Assembly (NCBI RefSeq): GCF_900100735.1
Contig: NZ_FNCJ01000002.1
Location: 124,001 to 188,000 of the forward strand
Source of the DNA: Paraburkholderia phenazinium
GTDB taxonomy: Bacteria; Pseudomonadota; Gammaproteobacteria; Burkholderiales; Burkholderiaceae
Length of the DNA: 64,000 nt
Reading direction: 5' to 3'
Within the stretch, counting starts at the first letter, position 1. The number at the start of each line of letters is the position of its first letter. Made by a program: the position numbers and the translations under genes. Positions 48,109 to 57,683 of the stretch are shown here, in pieces. The notes below the pieces were generated by a model. It was not told the origin of the DNA. It saw nothing but the letters and a program-made list of their open reading frames with translations, and searched no databases.

Positions 48109-51100
48109 GTGTCTATACGTGTCGCGTTGAACCATGTCACACATTATCGTTATGACCGCCTCGTCGGGCTGTCGCCGCAGGTCGTGCGGCTGCGGCCCGC
48201 GCCACATTGCCGTACCCCGATCGTGTCGTATTCGATGCGGGTCGAACCGGCAGAGCATTTCATCAACTGGCAGCAGGATGCCTTTGCCAACTACCAGGCG
48301 CGGCTGGTGTTTCCCGAGAAGACCCGCGAGTTCAAGATTACGGTGGACCTGGTGGCCGAAATGGCCGTCTATAACCCGTTCGACTTCTTTCTCGAACCGT
48401 CCGCCGAGAAATACCCGTTCGAGTATGCACCGGGCCTCGCCGCCGAGCTTGCACCTTATCTGGTCAAGCGCGAGCCGACGCCGCGCTTTGCCGAATTTGT
48501 AGCGAGTATCGACCGTTCGCCCAAGATAACGGCGGATTTTCTAGTCGAGCTGAACCAGCGCCTGCAGCGCGAGATCCGTTATCTGATCCGCATGGAACCC
48601 GGCGTGCAGACGCCCGAAGAGACGCTTACAACGGCCGCGGGCTCCTGCCGCGATTCAGGCTGGCTGCTGGTCGAGACGCTGCGCCAGTTGGGACTGGCGG
48701 CGCGCTTCGTGTCGGGTTATCTGCTGCAACTCGCGCCCGACACCAAGTCGCTCGACGGCCCGAGCGGCACCGAAGTCGACTTCACCGACCTGCACGCGTG
48801 GTGCGAGGTCTATCTGCCGGGCGCCGGCTGGATCGGCCTCGATCCGACTTCCGGCTTGCTGGCGGGCGAGGGGCATATCCCGGTCGCCTGCACGCCGGAA
48901 CCGGGCAGCGCCGCGCCGATCTCGGGCGCGGTCGACGAGTCGGAAGTCGAGTTCGAACACACGATGTCGATCGAGCGGGTGCTGGAAACCCCGCGCGTCA
49001 CCAAGCCGTACACCGAGGAAGTCTGGTCCGATGTGCTGCAGATGGGCGCTCACGTGGACCAGGAACTGGAGGCGATGGACGTGCGCCTGACGATGGGCGG
49101 CGAGCCGACCTTCGTCGCGGTGCGCGACCGCGACGCCGCCGAGTGGAACACCGACGCCCTCGGACCGACCAAGCGCAGCTATGCGGTCGCGCTGATGGAC
49201 AAGCTGCGCTCGCGCTACGGCGCGAACGGCTTTTTGCACATCGGCCAGGGCAAGTGGTATCCGGGCGAGCAATTGCCGCGCTGGGCGCTCTCGCTGTACT
49301 GGCGTGCCGACGGCGAGCCGTGCTGGCAGGACCATACGCTGTTTGCCGACGAGCGTCAGCCGGGCAGCTATACCGCGGAAGATGCGCGGCGCTTCCTGAC
49401 CCATCTGACCGGCAAGCTCGCGCTCGATACGCAGTTCATCAAGGCTGGCTACGAGGACACGTGGTACTACCTGTGGCGCGAGCGCCGCCTGCCGGTCAAC
49501 GTCGATCCGTTCGATTCGCGCCTCGACGACGAGATGGAGCGGGTGCGCTTGCGGCGTGTCTACGATAGCGGCCTCGCCTCGGTGACGGGCTACGTGTTGC
49601 CGCTCTCGCGCGAACGCGACCTGCCGCTGGAGGGGCCGCGCTGGGTCACCGGGCCGTGGTACTTCCGCGGCGATCGCATGTATCTGATCCCCGGCGATTC
49701 GCCGATGGGCTACCGCTTGCCGCTCGATGCGCTGCCGTGGGTCTCGGAGACGGACTATCCGTACCAGCACGCACACGATCCGTTCGCCCCGCCTGCGCCG
49801 CTGCGTAGCGCGGCGCAGTTGCGCATGCAGTATGAAGGCAGCACAGGTGCCGCGGGTCATGGGGGCGATGCCACCGGCGCGGTGCATGGCGAGGGCGCGG
49901 GCGGCCCGGGCAGTGGCGGCGTGGCTGGTGCGGGCAGCGCGGCTGCACTGCGCGCCGGCAGCGGCCCCGGCGGCGCCGATGTCGACACAGCCTTGCTGCG
50001 CGTACCGGAGCGCGGCGAATCGGCTAGCTGGATCACCCGCACGGCGCTGTGTGTCGAAGCCCGCGACCCGGCCCGCGCAGCGGGTCCGAAGGTGGAAACC
50101 GAGAGTTTCGGCAGCGGCCGCAAGATGCTGCACGTCTTCATGCCGCCGCTCACCGAGCTCGACGACTATCTGGACTTGCTCGCTGCCGTCGAAGCCACCG
50201 CCGCCGAACTGGGCATGAAGATCGTCATTGAAGGCTACCCGCCGCCGCGCGATCAACGCCTGAAGATGCTGCAGGTGACGCCGGACCCGGGTGTGATCGA
50301 AGTCAACATCCATCCGGCCTCGAACTGGGAGCAACTGGTCGACCACACCGAGTACCTGTACCAGTCGGCCCATGAAACCTATCTGAGCACCGAGAAGTTC
50401 ATGACCGACGGCCGCCACACCGGCACGGGCGGCGGCAATCACTTCGTGCTCGGCGGCGCGACCCCTGCGGACAGCCCGTTCCTGCGCCGCCCGGATCTGC
50501 TCGCGAGCCTCGTGGCGTACTGGCTCAACCATCCGTCGCTGTCGTACCTGTTCTCCGGGCTCTTTATCGGGCCGACGAGCCAGGCGCCGCGCGTCGACGA
50601 GGCGCGTAACGACCAGGTCTACGAGCTGGAGATCGCGTTCCGCGAACTGCAGCGGCAGATCGATCTGCTCGGCGGGCGCCACGGCGGCCAACTGCCGGCA
50701 TGGATGATCGACCGGTCGCTGCGCAATATCCTGATCGACGTCACCGGCAATACGCACCGCGCCGAGTTCTGTATCGACAAGCTCTATTCGCCCGATGGCC
50801 CGACCGGCCGCCTCGGACTGCTGGAGCTGCGCGGCTTCGAAATGCCGCCGCACGCGCGCATGAGCCTCGTCCAGCAGTTGCTGCTGCGCGCGCTGGTGGC
50901 GCGCTTCTGGAAGACGCCGTACACCACGCGGCTCACGCGCTGGGGCACCGAACTGCACGACCGTTTCCTGCTGGGCACGTTTGTGGAGATGGATTTCGAC
51001 GACGTGCTGGCCGACCTCGCCGAGGCCGGCTATGCCTTCGACCGCTCGTGGTTCGCGCCGCATTTCGAGTTCCGCTTCCCGCTGGTGGGCGAGACCACGA

Positions 51101-51615
51101 CCAACGGTGTCACGCTGACCATCCGCAGTGCGCTCGAACCGTGGCACGTGATGGGCGAGGAGGGGGCGCCCGGCGGCACCGTGCGCTATGTGGATTCGTC
51201 GGTGGAGCGGCTCGAAGTGCGCGCGCTGGGGCTGAACGACAATCGCCATGTGATCACCGTCAACGGCGTGCCTTTGCCGCTGCAATCCACCGGCCGCGTC
51301 AGCGAGTTCGTGGCGGGGGTGAGGTTCCGGGCCTGGTCGCAACCGTCGGCGCTGCATCCGACGATTGGTGTGGACGCACCGCTCACTTTTGACCTTGTTG
51401 ACACATGGACCGGCCGATCCGTCGGCGGATGCCAGTATCATGTGGCTCATCCGGGTGGGCGCAATTACCAGACCTTCCCGGTCAACGCGTACGAGGCCGA
51501 AAGCCGGCGGCGCGCGCGCTTCTTCACGATGGGTCACACGCCTGGACCGCTCGTGGCCGAAGCGCCGCAACGCAGTCTGGAATTCCCGTTCACGTTGGAC
51601 TTACGCTACTGGTGA
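48109..51615 (+). CDS. Transglutaminase-like protein fused to DUF2126
   Basis: A 1168-residue two-part protein. The N-terminal part has the bacterial transglutaminase N domain (about 1-90) and the papain-like core with Cys180 (AAGSCRDSGWLL), His229 (DLHAWCEVYLPG) and Asp245 (WIGLDPTSG). From about 325 it is DUF2126 (LTMGGEPTFVAV, HIGQGKWYPGEQLPRW, TGTGGGNHFVLGGATPADSP), a family predicted to be an amide-bond ligase of glutamine-synthetase-like fold. A Gly/Ala-rich linker lies at about 580-630. The GTG start has AGGAG 6 nt upstream; the longer frame upstream has no SD. First gene of the operon. Confidence 0.92.
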   Translation: MSIRVALNHVTHYRYDRLVGLSPQVVRLRPAPHCRTPIVSYSMRVEPAEHFINWQQDAFANYQARLVFPEKTREFKITVDLVAEMAVYNPFDFFLEPSAEKYPFEYAPGLAAELAPYLVKREPTPRFAEFVASIDRSPKITADFLVELNQRLQREIRYLIRMEPGVQTPEETLTTAAGSCRDSGWLLVETLRQLGLAARFVSGYLLQLAPDTKSLDGPSGTEVDFTDLHAWCEVYLPGAGWIGLDPTSGLLAGEGHIPVACTPEPGSAAPISGAVDESEVEFEHTMSIERVLETPRVTKPYTEEVWSDVLQMGAHVDQELEAMDVRLTMGGEPTFVAVRDRDAAEWNTDALGPTKRSYAVALMDKLRSRYGANGFLHIGQGKWYPGEQLPRWALSLYWRADGEPCWQDHTLFADERQPGSYTAEDARRFLTHLTGKLALDTQFIKAGYEDTWYYLWRERRLPVNVDPFDSRLDDEMERVRLRRVYDSGLASVTGYVLPLSRERDLPLEGPRWVTGPWYFRGDRMYLIPGDSPMGYRLPLDALPWVSETDYPYQHAHDPFAPPAPLRSAAQLRMQYEGSTGAAGHGGDATGAVHGEGAGGPGSGGVAGAGSAAALRAGSGPGGADVDTALLRVPERGESASWITRTALCVEARDPARAAGPKVETESFGSGRKMLHVFMPPLTELDDYLDLLAAVEATAAELGMKIVIEGYPPPRDQRLKMLQVTPDPGVIEVNIHPASNWEQLVDHTEYLYQSAHETYLSTEKFMTDGRHTGTGGGNHFVLGGATPADSPFLRRPDLLASLVAYWLNHPSLSYLFSGLFIGPTSQAPRVDEARNDQVYELEIAFRELQRQIDLLGGRHGGQLPAWMIDRSLRNILIDVTGNTHRAEFCIDKLYSPDGPTGRLGLLELRGFEMPPHARMSLVQQLLLRALVARFWKTPYTTRLTRWGTELHDRFLLGTFVEMDFDDVLADLAEAGYAFDRSWFAPHFEFRFPLVGETTTNGVTLTIRSALEPWHVMGEEGAPGGTVRYVDSSVERLEVRALGLNDNRHVITVNGVPLPLQSTGRVSEFVAGVRFRAWSQPSALHPTIGVDAPLTFDLVDTWTGRSVGGCQYHVAHPGGRNYQTFPVNAYEAESRRRARFFTMGHTPGPLVAEAPQRSLEFPFTLDLRYW

Positions 51616-51643
51616 CCTGAAGAACAATTAACCCGATACGACC

Positions 51644-54286
51644 TTGGCCTTTCAATCGACTTTTCCCTTTGAGGCAACCGCGGCTCACGCGGATGCGCTG
51701 TCGCTCCTGCGGGTGCTGCCGGTCCGCGACGGGCACTGGGACGAGTTGCTCGATTCGTCCGGGTCGTTGCGCGAACCGTGGCGGCAGTTTTTCGACCTGC
51801 TTGGCGAAGACGGCATAGCCAGGCTCGAGAACAACACCGCCTCGGTCGCGCAGCAGATCCGCGATAACGACATCAGCTACAACGTCTACGCGGACAAGGG
51901 CGAGCCGCGGCCGTGGGCGCTCGATCTGCTGCCGCTCCTGATCGACGAGGCCGAATGGGCCGAAATCGAGCAGGGCGTCATGCAGCGCGCGCAATTGCTC
52001 AACGCGGTGGTGGCCGACGTCTACGGCCCGCAGACGTTGTTGCAGCGCGGCCAGTTGCCACCGGCGCTGGTGTTCGGTCATCCCGGTTATCTGCGTTCGG
52101 TGCGCGGCTTCACGCCGCCGGGCGGTCAATATCTGCAGGTTGTCGCCGTCGATCTGGCACGCGCGCCCAACGGCGGCTGGACGGTCATGTCGCATCGCAC
52201 CGAGGCGCCGTCGGGCCTCGGCTACGCGCTGGAGAACCGGCTGATCGTCTCGAGCCAGTTCGCCGAGCCGTTCCGCTCGCTGCACGTGAGCCGGCTCGCG
52301 CCTACCTACTCGCAACTGATCGCCACCCTGGTTCAGTCGGCCCGCGCCGCGATGCACGGAGATGCGGAGGACAGCTCGCCGCACATCGCGCTGCTCACGC
52401 CGGGGCCGTTCAGCGAAACCTATTTCGAGCATGTGTTTCTGGCGCGCTACCTGGGCGTGACGCTGGTCGAGGGCAAAGACCTCACGGTGCGCGACGACAT
52501 GCTGTATCTGAAGACGCTTGCCGGTCTCGAACGGGTGCATGTGGTGTTGCGGCGGCTCGACGACGCGTTTTGCGATCCGGTCGAACTGCGCGCGGATTCG
52601 AGCATAGGCGTGCCGGGCCTGCTGCAGGTGATGCGTGCCGGCAACGTGATCGTCTCGAACGTGCCGGGTTCGGGCTTTGTCGAATCGCCGGCCTTGCATG
52701 GCTTTCTGCCGGGCATCGCGGAGGCGCTGCTGGGCGAAGACCTGTTGCTGCCGGGCGTGCCGACCTGGTGGTGCGGCGAGGAAGCGGCGCGCGAGCATGC
52801 CTTCGCGCGGCTCGACGAAGCCTTTCTGGTCCCGACCTGGCCCGCGGCGCAGCGCGACAGCGCGCCCGGGATGGCGCAGGGCGTGCAGCGGCTCGCGGCC
52901 TGGCGCAGCCGCGTCGAAGCGCTGCCCGATAACTTCACGATTCAGTTGCCGTTGCCGTATTCATGTGCGCCGCGCTATGAGGACGGCACGCTCGGGCGCC
53001 GGCCATCGGTGCTGCGCGTGTATGCGATTGCGGATTTCAACGGCGGCTGGCATGTGATGCCGGGCGGTTTCACGCGCCTTGCGGCGGAACGGCAGGCCAC
53101 CGTCTCGATGCAGTTCGGCGGCAGCAGCGTCGATACCTGGGTGCTGTCGAGCCAGCCGATCTCGACCTTCACGCTGTTGCCCTCGCCGATGCAGCCCGCC
53201 GACCTCGCGCGCAAGCATCGCACGGTCTCGAGCCGCGCCGCCGAGAATCTGTTCTGGGCCGGCCGTTACAGCGAGCGCGCCGAGAACAACGTGCGGCTGC
53301 TGCGCCTGATTCTCGGTTCGCTGGAGAGCAACGACGCGGACGCGATGTTCGAGACATTGGTCGAACTGGCGTTGTACTGCGGGCTGGTTCAATACGGCGA
53401 CGTGCGCAGCGACGATTCGCTGCAGGCCTTCGAGCGCACGCTAGTTGCGAATCTGCACGAGTCCAATGGCGCCGCCAGTGTCGGCCAGGTGCTGGGCGCG
53501 CAAGTACGGGCGAGCGGCGAGATTCGCGGCCGGCTCTCGAACGACCACTGGCGCACGATTCTCGCCGCGCGTAACGACTTCCGCGACGCGCTGCAGAAGT
53601 TGATGCCCGCTAGCGCCTCGTCTGCGAACGGCAATGGCGCCAATGGGGCAAATGGCGCGGCCGCTGCGGCGGGCAGCAGCCGGCATGACCGCTACGACCG
53701 GGTCACCTTGATGGACGCGCTCGAACACCTGGCGACACAGCTCTCGGCGATCAGTGGCGCGCAAGGCGACCGCATGACGCGCGACGAAGCGTGGCGCCTG
53801 CTGTTCGCGGGCCGCCATATCGAACGGGTCGCGGCGATGACCTCGATCCTGCGCGTGGTGGCCGACAAGGGGCAGCTTGCGACACCGGCAGGCTTCGACC
53901 TGCTGCTGCAGCTATTCGACAGCACCCTGACCTACCGCTCGCTCTACCCGGGGCGTCTTGAAGTGCCGGCGCTGCTCGACCTGCTGGTGGTCGAGCCGAC
54001 CAATCCGCGCGGCCTGTACGGTGTCTATGAGCGTTTGTGCGGCAAGCTCGACGAGATCACGATTGCGGCCGGTGGCACGCGGCACCGCGCGTTTGTCGAC
54101 CTGATGCCGCCGCCCGATACGCTGCCGTCGCTCGAACGGCTGTGCGAAACCGACGAACACGGCGCTTACACCGTACTGATCCAGGTGTGCGACGACCTGG
54201 GCGCGTTCGCCGCTGCCGCCGCCAATGAAATCAGCGCGCGCTACTTCAGCCACGCCAACACGCTTGCCTCGCAGGTTTCGTCATGA
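51644..54286 (+). CDS. Circularly permuted ATP-grasp fused to alpha-E domain
   Basis: An 880-residue fusion. The first 490 residues are a circularly permuted type 2 ATP-grasp (DUF404/DUF407: NVYADKGEPRPWALDLLPL, HIALLTPGPFSETYFEH, SNVPGSGFVESPALHGFLPG), predicted to form peptide bonds. The last 350 are alpha-E (DUF403), an all-helical domain with AENLFWAGRYSERAENNVRLL. A Ser/Asn/Gly-rich linker (ANGNGANGANGAAAAAGSS) splits alpha-E near residue 670. These two are separate genes in many bacteria. The start is a TTG without a good SD, but homology begins at once. It overlaps the next gene by 4 nt. Confidence 0.92.
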   Translation: MAFQSTFPFEATAAHADALSLLRVLPVRDGHWDELLDSSGSLREPWRQFFDLLGEDGIARLENNTASVAQQIRDNDISYNVYADKGEPRPWALDLLPLLIDEAEWAEIEQGVMQRAQLLNAVVADVYGPQTLLQRGQLPPALVFGHPGYLRSVRGFTPPGGQYLQVVAVDLARAPNGGWTVMSHRTEAPSGLGYALENRLIVSSQFAEPFRSLHVSRLAPTYSQLIATLVQSARAAMHGDAEDSSPHIALLTPGPFSETYFEHVFLARYLGVTLVEGKDLTVRDDMLYLKTLAGLERVHVVLRRLDDAFCDPVELRADSSIGVPGLLQVMRAGNVIVSNVPGSGFVESPALHGFLPGIAEALLGEDLLLPGVPTWWCGEEAAREHAFARLDEAFLVPTWPAAQRDSAPGMAQGVQRLAAWRSRVEALPDNFTIQLPLPYSCAPRYEDGTLGRRPSVLRVYAIADFNGGWHVMPGGFTRLAAERQATVSMQFGGSSVDTWVLSSQPISTFTLLPSPMQPADLARKHRTVSSRAAENLFWAGRYSERAENNVRLLRLILGSLESNDADAMFETLVELALYCGLVQYGDVRSDDSLQAFERTLVANLHESNGAASVGQVLGAQVRASGEIRGRLSNDHWRTILAARNDFRDALQKLMPASASSANGNGANGANGAAAAAGSSRHDRYDRVTLMDALEHLATQLSAISGAQGDRMTRDEAWRLLFAGRHIERVAAMTSILRVVADKGQLATPAGFDLLLQLFDSTLTYRSLYPGRLEVPALLDLLVVEPTNPRGLYGVYERLCGKLDEITIAAGGTRHRAFVDLMPPPDTLPSLERLCETDEHGAYTVLIQVCDDLGAFAAAAANEISARYFSHANTLASQVSS

Positions 54287-55173
54287 AGACCGCACAGACC
54301 ATCCTGTCGGTTTCGCACCGCACCACGTATCGCTATTCGACCTTCGTCGAGACCGCCCAGCATCTTGCGACCATCCGGCCGCTGGTGTGCGCATGGCAGC
54401 GCGTGATTTCGCATGAGGAAACGATCGAACCGGCGCCGTCGTATCTGCATAGCAGGATCGATGCGTTCGGCAATGACGTGCTGTACTTTACGATCGACGC
54501 CCCGCACGAACGGCTGCAGATGGTCAGCGAGACCACCGTGCAGTTGACGCCGCGCTGGACCAGGCTCGATCCGGAAACCACGCCGGCATGGGAGGAGGTG
54601 GCCGAGGCGTTGCGCTTTCGCGTGGGCGGCGAGTTCCGGCCCGAGGTCGAATTCTGCTTTGCCTCGCCGAACATCACGCTGCGGCCGGCCTTGCGTGCCT
54701 ATGCGCTGCCGAGCTTTACGCCGGGCACGCCGATCGCGGCCGGCGCGATTCATCTGATGCATCGCATCTATCGCGACTTCGACTACAAGCCTTCAGCGAC
54801 GATGTTCGATACGCCGGCCGAACGCGCCTTCGAGTTGCGCAGCGGGGTGTGTCAGGACTTTGCCCAGGTGATGATCGGCTGCCTGCGCTCGTTGGGCTTG
54901 CCGGCACGCTATGTGAGCGGCTATCTGCGCAACGACCCGCCGCCGGGCCAGCCGCGCTTGATCGGCGCGGACGCTTCGCATGCGTGGGTTTCCGTGTATT
55001 GCCCCGGCAGCGGCTGGATCGACCTCGATCCGACCAATGACGTGCTTGCCGATATGGATCACGTGACACTCGCGATTGGCCGCGATTACAGCGATGTGTC
55101 GTTGCTGCGCGGGATGATTCTGGGTGGCGGTGCGCACCGCGTCGATGTTGGGGTGAGCGTGCTGGCGCTGTGA
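54283..55173 (+). CDS. Transglutaminase-like cysteine protease
   Basis: A 296-residue protein: a bacterial transglutaminase N-terminal region (SVSHRTTYRYSTFVETAQHL) and the papain-like core with Cys190 (ELRSGVCQDFAQVMIG), His233 (ADASHAWVSVYCPG) and Asp249 (GWIDLDPTNDVL). No signal peptide, so it is cytosolic. In this context it is thought to act as a peptidase, an isopeptidase or a crosslinking enzyme on products of the neighbouring ATP-grasp and DUF2126 ligases. Its ATG overlaps the ATP-grasp stop (ATGA). It ends the operon. Confidence 0.93.
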   Translation: MKTAQTILSVSHRTTYRYSTFVETAQHLATIRPLVCAWQRVISHEETIEPAPSYLHSRIDAFGNDVLYFTIDAPHERLQMVSETTVQLTPRWTRLDPETTPAWEEVAEALRFRVGGEFRPEVEFCFASPNITLRPALRAYALPSFTPGTPIAAGAIHLMHRIYRDFDYKPSATMFDTPAERAFELRSGVCQDFAQVMIGCLRSLGLPARYVSGYLRNDPPPGQPRLIGADASHAWVSVYCPGSGWIDLDPTNDVLADMDHVTLAIGRDYSDVSLLRGMILGGGAHRVDVGVSVLAL

Positions 55174-55214
55174 GCGGCGCCGCCTCACTGGACTCTCTTT
55201 CGTCAGATCTTACC

Positions 55215-55234
55215 GCTGCGCAAATCTGCGCAGC
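55215..55234. terminator. Hairpin downstream of the transglutaminase operon
   Basis: GCTGCGCA-AATC-TGCGCAGC is a perfect 8-bp stem, 42 bp past the stop codon of the operon. There is no T-tract (GCGTCC follows), so it is a tentative terminator. Confidence 0.4.
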
Positions 55235-55409
55235 GCGTCCGGCTGTTCTATTCACCCGCACGATTCGCACACGCCGCTCCGTACGTGCAGGATCGATTCG
55301 CCTTCGGGGAAAACCCTCCTCATTCATTCTCACCGCGTGGGAAATCGATTTTTGAAATCTGAGAACGTTCTGGCATCCTGACTTCATCGTCATTCGTGGT
55401 GTCGTCGCT

Positions 55410-56159
55410 GTGAACGCGGAACAGAATGTCACCGGCGCAGAACGTGTGCTGCTCGTCCTCGCAGCGCTGGCCAGTCATGGCAAGGCGCTTTCGGTGCGGG
55501 ACCTGCAGTCCATCACCGGACTCGCGCAAAGCACCCTTTACCGGCAGATCGCGCTGCTCAAGCGCTGGGGCTTTGTCGCGGAGAACGCCGGTCACTATGC
55601 ACCCGGCCCGATCAGTCTGCAGCTCGCGCTCGGCTTCGACGTCAACTCGCTGCTCGTCGAAGCGAGCCGAAGTGAAATGCAGCAGTTGGCGCGGGCGTCG
55701 CAAGAGAGCATTGGCCTCGTGGTCGCGGTGAAGAATCAGGTGATGTGTCTCGAGATGGTGGAGAGCCAGCACTCGTTGCGCTGCTCCTTCGAAAAGGGGC
55801 GAGCCGTGCCCTTGAAGGCCGGCGCGTCGGCCAAATCGCTGTTGGCCTTCATGAACGACAAGGCGCGAACCGAAGTGCTCGACAGCATGTTCGAAGATGA
55901 CGCAAGCGGCCGTGCCGCGCTAGAAGCCCAACTGGCGCGTGTGCGTGCGCAAGGTTATGCGGTCAGCGACAGCGAAGTGGATCCGGGAGTGTGGGGCGTG
56001 AGCGCGCCGATCTTCCATCGCGCGGGACGCGCCGCCGGCTGCAGCGCCTCGATCACCCTGATGGCGCCGTCGACCCGCGCCGCAGGCCACGAAAACCAGT
56101 TTATCGACGGGACGCTACGCACGGCCCGCGCGATTTCCGAGCATCTGCAAAGCGAATGA
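55410..56159 (+). CDS. IclR family transcriptional regulator
   Basis: A 249-residue regulator: N-terminal winged helix (GAERVLLVLAALASHGKALS, LAQSTLYRQIALLKRWGFV) and C-terminal effector domain (about 80-245, with CSFEKGRAVPLKAGASAKSLLAF and VDPGVWGVSAPIF). GTG start. It is the first gene before a polar amino-acid ABC transporter and formimidoylglutamase on the same strand, with 82 bp to the next gene, so it probably controls this operon in response to a histidine-pathway compound. The effector is inferred only. Confidence 0.9.
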   Translation: MNAEQNVTGAERVLLVLAALASHGKALSVRDLQSITGLAQSTLYRQIALLKRWGFVAENAGHYAPGPISLQLALGFDVNSLLVEASRSEMQQLARASQESIGLVVAVKNQVMCLEMVESQHSLRCSFEKGRAVPLKAGASAKSLLAFMNDKARTEVLDSMFEDDASGRAALEAQLARVRAQGYAVSDSEVDPGVWGVSAPIFHRAGRAAGCSASITLMAPSTRAAGHENQFIDGTLRTARAISEHLQSE

Positions 56160-56202
56160 ACGACGTGATTCTGATTCGGCGCGGATGGTCGTATCGATCC
56201 TC

Positions 56203-56226
56203 GCCTTGATCCTTGCCTTGATCCTT
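56203..56226 (+). repeat. 12-bp perfect tandem repeat before the binding-protein gene
   Basis: GCCTTGATCCTT occurs twice head to tail, ending 1 bp before the GAAGGAG ribosome-binding site of the ABC binding-protein gene. It could be a regulatory site, or a local duplication that affects leader length. Confidence 0.7.
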
Positions 56227-56241
56227 TGAAGGAGCTGCGCC

Positions 56242-56997
56242 ATGAAACTGCACCGCCTGTTGTCTCTCACCTGCCTGACGCTCGCCGTTACGTTCGCAGG
56301 CTTTTCCGGTTCCGCCTCGGCACAAGGCGCGAACGTGCTGCAGGTCGCCACCGATGCGACCTTCCCGCCGATGGAGTTCACCGAAAACGGCGCGCGCACC
56401 GGCTTCGACATCGACATGATGAATGCGTTGGCCAAGGCGATGGGCAAGACCGTGCAGTGGACGGACATCGATTTTAAAGGCCTGATTCCTGGCCTGATTG
56501 CGCATCGCTTCGACGTCGCAATCTCGGCAATCTACATCACGGACGAGCGCGCCAAGGTGGTCGATTTCACCGACCCGTACTACGCGGGCGGCCTTGTTGC
56601 GCTGGTGAAAACCGATTCGCCGATCAAGGCGCTTGCCGACCTCAACGGCAAGAAGGTCTCGGTGCAGGTGGGCACGAAATCGGTCAACTTCCTGCGTGAC
56701 AATTACCCGCAAGTGCAGCGCGTCGAAGTCGAGAAGAATCAGGAGATGTTCGACCTGGTCGGTATCGGCCGCGCGGATGCTGCTGTCACCGGCAAGCCCG
56801 CGGCGTACCAACTGGCGAAAACGCGCGGCGGCTTTCGCGTGATCAGCCAGCAGCTCACCACCGAGCAATACGGCATTGCCGTGCGCAAGGATGAGCCCGA
56901 GTTGAAGGCCGCGCTGAATACCGCGCTCGCCAGGATCAAGGCCGATGGTACCTACGCGGCGATCGTCCACAAGTGGTTCGGCGCTGACGCGCAATAA
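56242..56997 (+). CDS. Polar amino-acid ABC transporter, periplasmic binding protein
   Basis: A 251-residue SBP_bac_3 protein with a signal peptide (about residues 1-28, ending SASAQG) and the family ligand-binding features VATDATFPPMEFTENG, GFDIDMMNALAKAMG, FDVAISAIYITDERAKVVDF and SVQVGTKSVNFL. AAGGAG lies 7 nt before the ATG. Cognate permease and ATPase follow at once. The amino acid is not certain; the linked HutG suggests histidine or N-formimino-glutamate. It delivers substrate from the periplasm to the permease. Confidence 0.93.
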   Translation: MKLHRLLSLTCLTLAVTFAGFSGSASAQGANVLQVATDATFPPMEFTENGARTGFDIDMMNALAKAMGKTVQWTDIDFKGLIPGLIAHRFDVAISAIYITDERAKVVDFTDPYYAGGLVALVKTDSPIKALADLNGKKVSVQVGTKSVNFLRDNYPQVQRVEVEKNQEMFDLVGIGRADAAVTGKPAAYQLAKTRGGFRVISQQLTTEQYGIAVRKDEPELKAALNTALARIKADGTYAAIVHKWFGADAQ

Positions 56998-57014
56998 CCG
57001 GCTGGGTCAAACAG

Positions 57015-57683
57015 ATGGAACTCGATTTCTCGCCGGTCATTGCCGGCTGGACCGACATCGCGCACGGGGCGCTCGTCACGGTGGAAGTGACCGCCGCGGC
57101 GCTCGCGCTGAGTTGCGTGCTCGGTCTCCTGATCGGCATCGGCCGTCTCACGCCGCGCCGCCGCTTGCTGTACGGCTTTTGCACCGCATACCTGACGTTC
57201 TTCCGTGGCACGCCCTTGCTCGTGCAACTGTTCCTGTTGTTCTTCGGCTTGCCTCAGTTCGGCATTCTGCTGCCGGCGTTCGTGTGCGGCGTGCTGGGGC
57301 TTGGGCTGTATTCGGCGGCGTATGTGTCGGAGATCGTGCGCGGAGCGATTCAGTCGGTTGACCGTGGGCAGATGGAAGCCGCGCGGTCGATCGGCATGTC
57401 CTCGAGTCAGGCGATGCGCGCGGTCATCCTGCCGCAGGCCGTGGTGCGGATGATCCCGCCGCTCGGCAACGAATTCATCGCGCTGATCAAGAACTCGGCG
57501 CTGGTTTCGCTGCTCACGATCGACGACCTGATGCACGAAGGCCAGAAAATCATCAGCGTGTCGTACCGTTCGCTCGAAGTGTACCTGGCCATTGCGCTGG
57601 TGTATCTCGTGCTGACCCAGGCGACCAATTACGCGCTGCATCGCGTCGAGCGTCGTTTGCGTGCAGGAGGGATGGTGCAATGA
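57015..57683 (+). CDS. Polar amino-acid ABC transporter permease
   Basis: A 222-residue inner-membrane protein of the HisM/GlnP type with five to six transmembrane helices. The cytoplasmic coupling loop is the EAA motif [22 protein letters not shown], which contacts the ATPase. Only one permease gene is present, so the transporter is probably a homodimeric permease. The last codons overlap the ATPase start (ATGA). Confidence 0.95.
   Translation: MELDFSPVIAGWTDIAHGALVTVEVTAAALALSCVLGLLIGIGRLTPRRRLLYGFCTAYLTFFRGTPLLVQLFLLFFGLPQFGILLPAFVCGVLGLGLYSAAYVSEIVRGAIQSVDRGQMEAARSIGMSSSQAMRAVILPQAVVRMIPPLGNEFIALIKNSALVSLLTIDDLMHEGQKIISVSYRSLEVYLAIALVYLVLTQATNYALHRVERRLRAGGMVQ

Noticed and set aside
48655-51570. 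Minus-strand open frame of about 970 codons opposite the transglutaminase-DUF2126 gene
   Set aside because: Arg/Gln/His-rich translation with no domain; it mirrors a long GC-rich coding region and has no SD.
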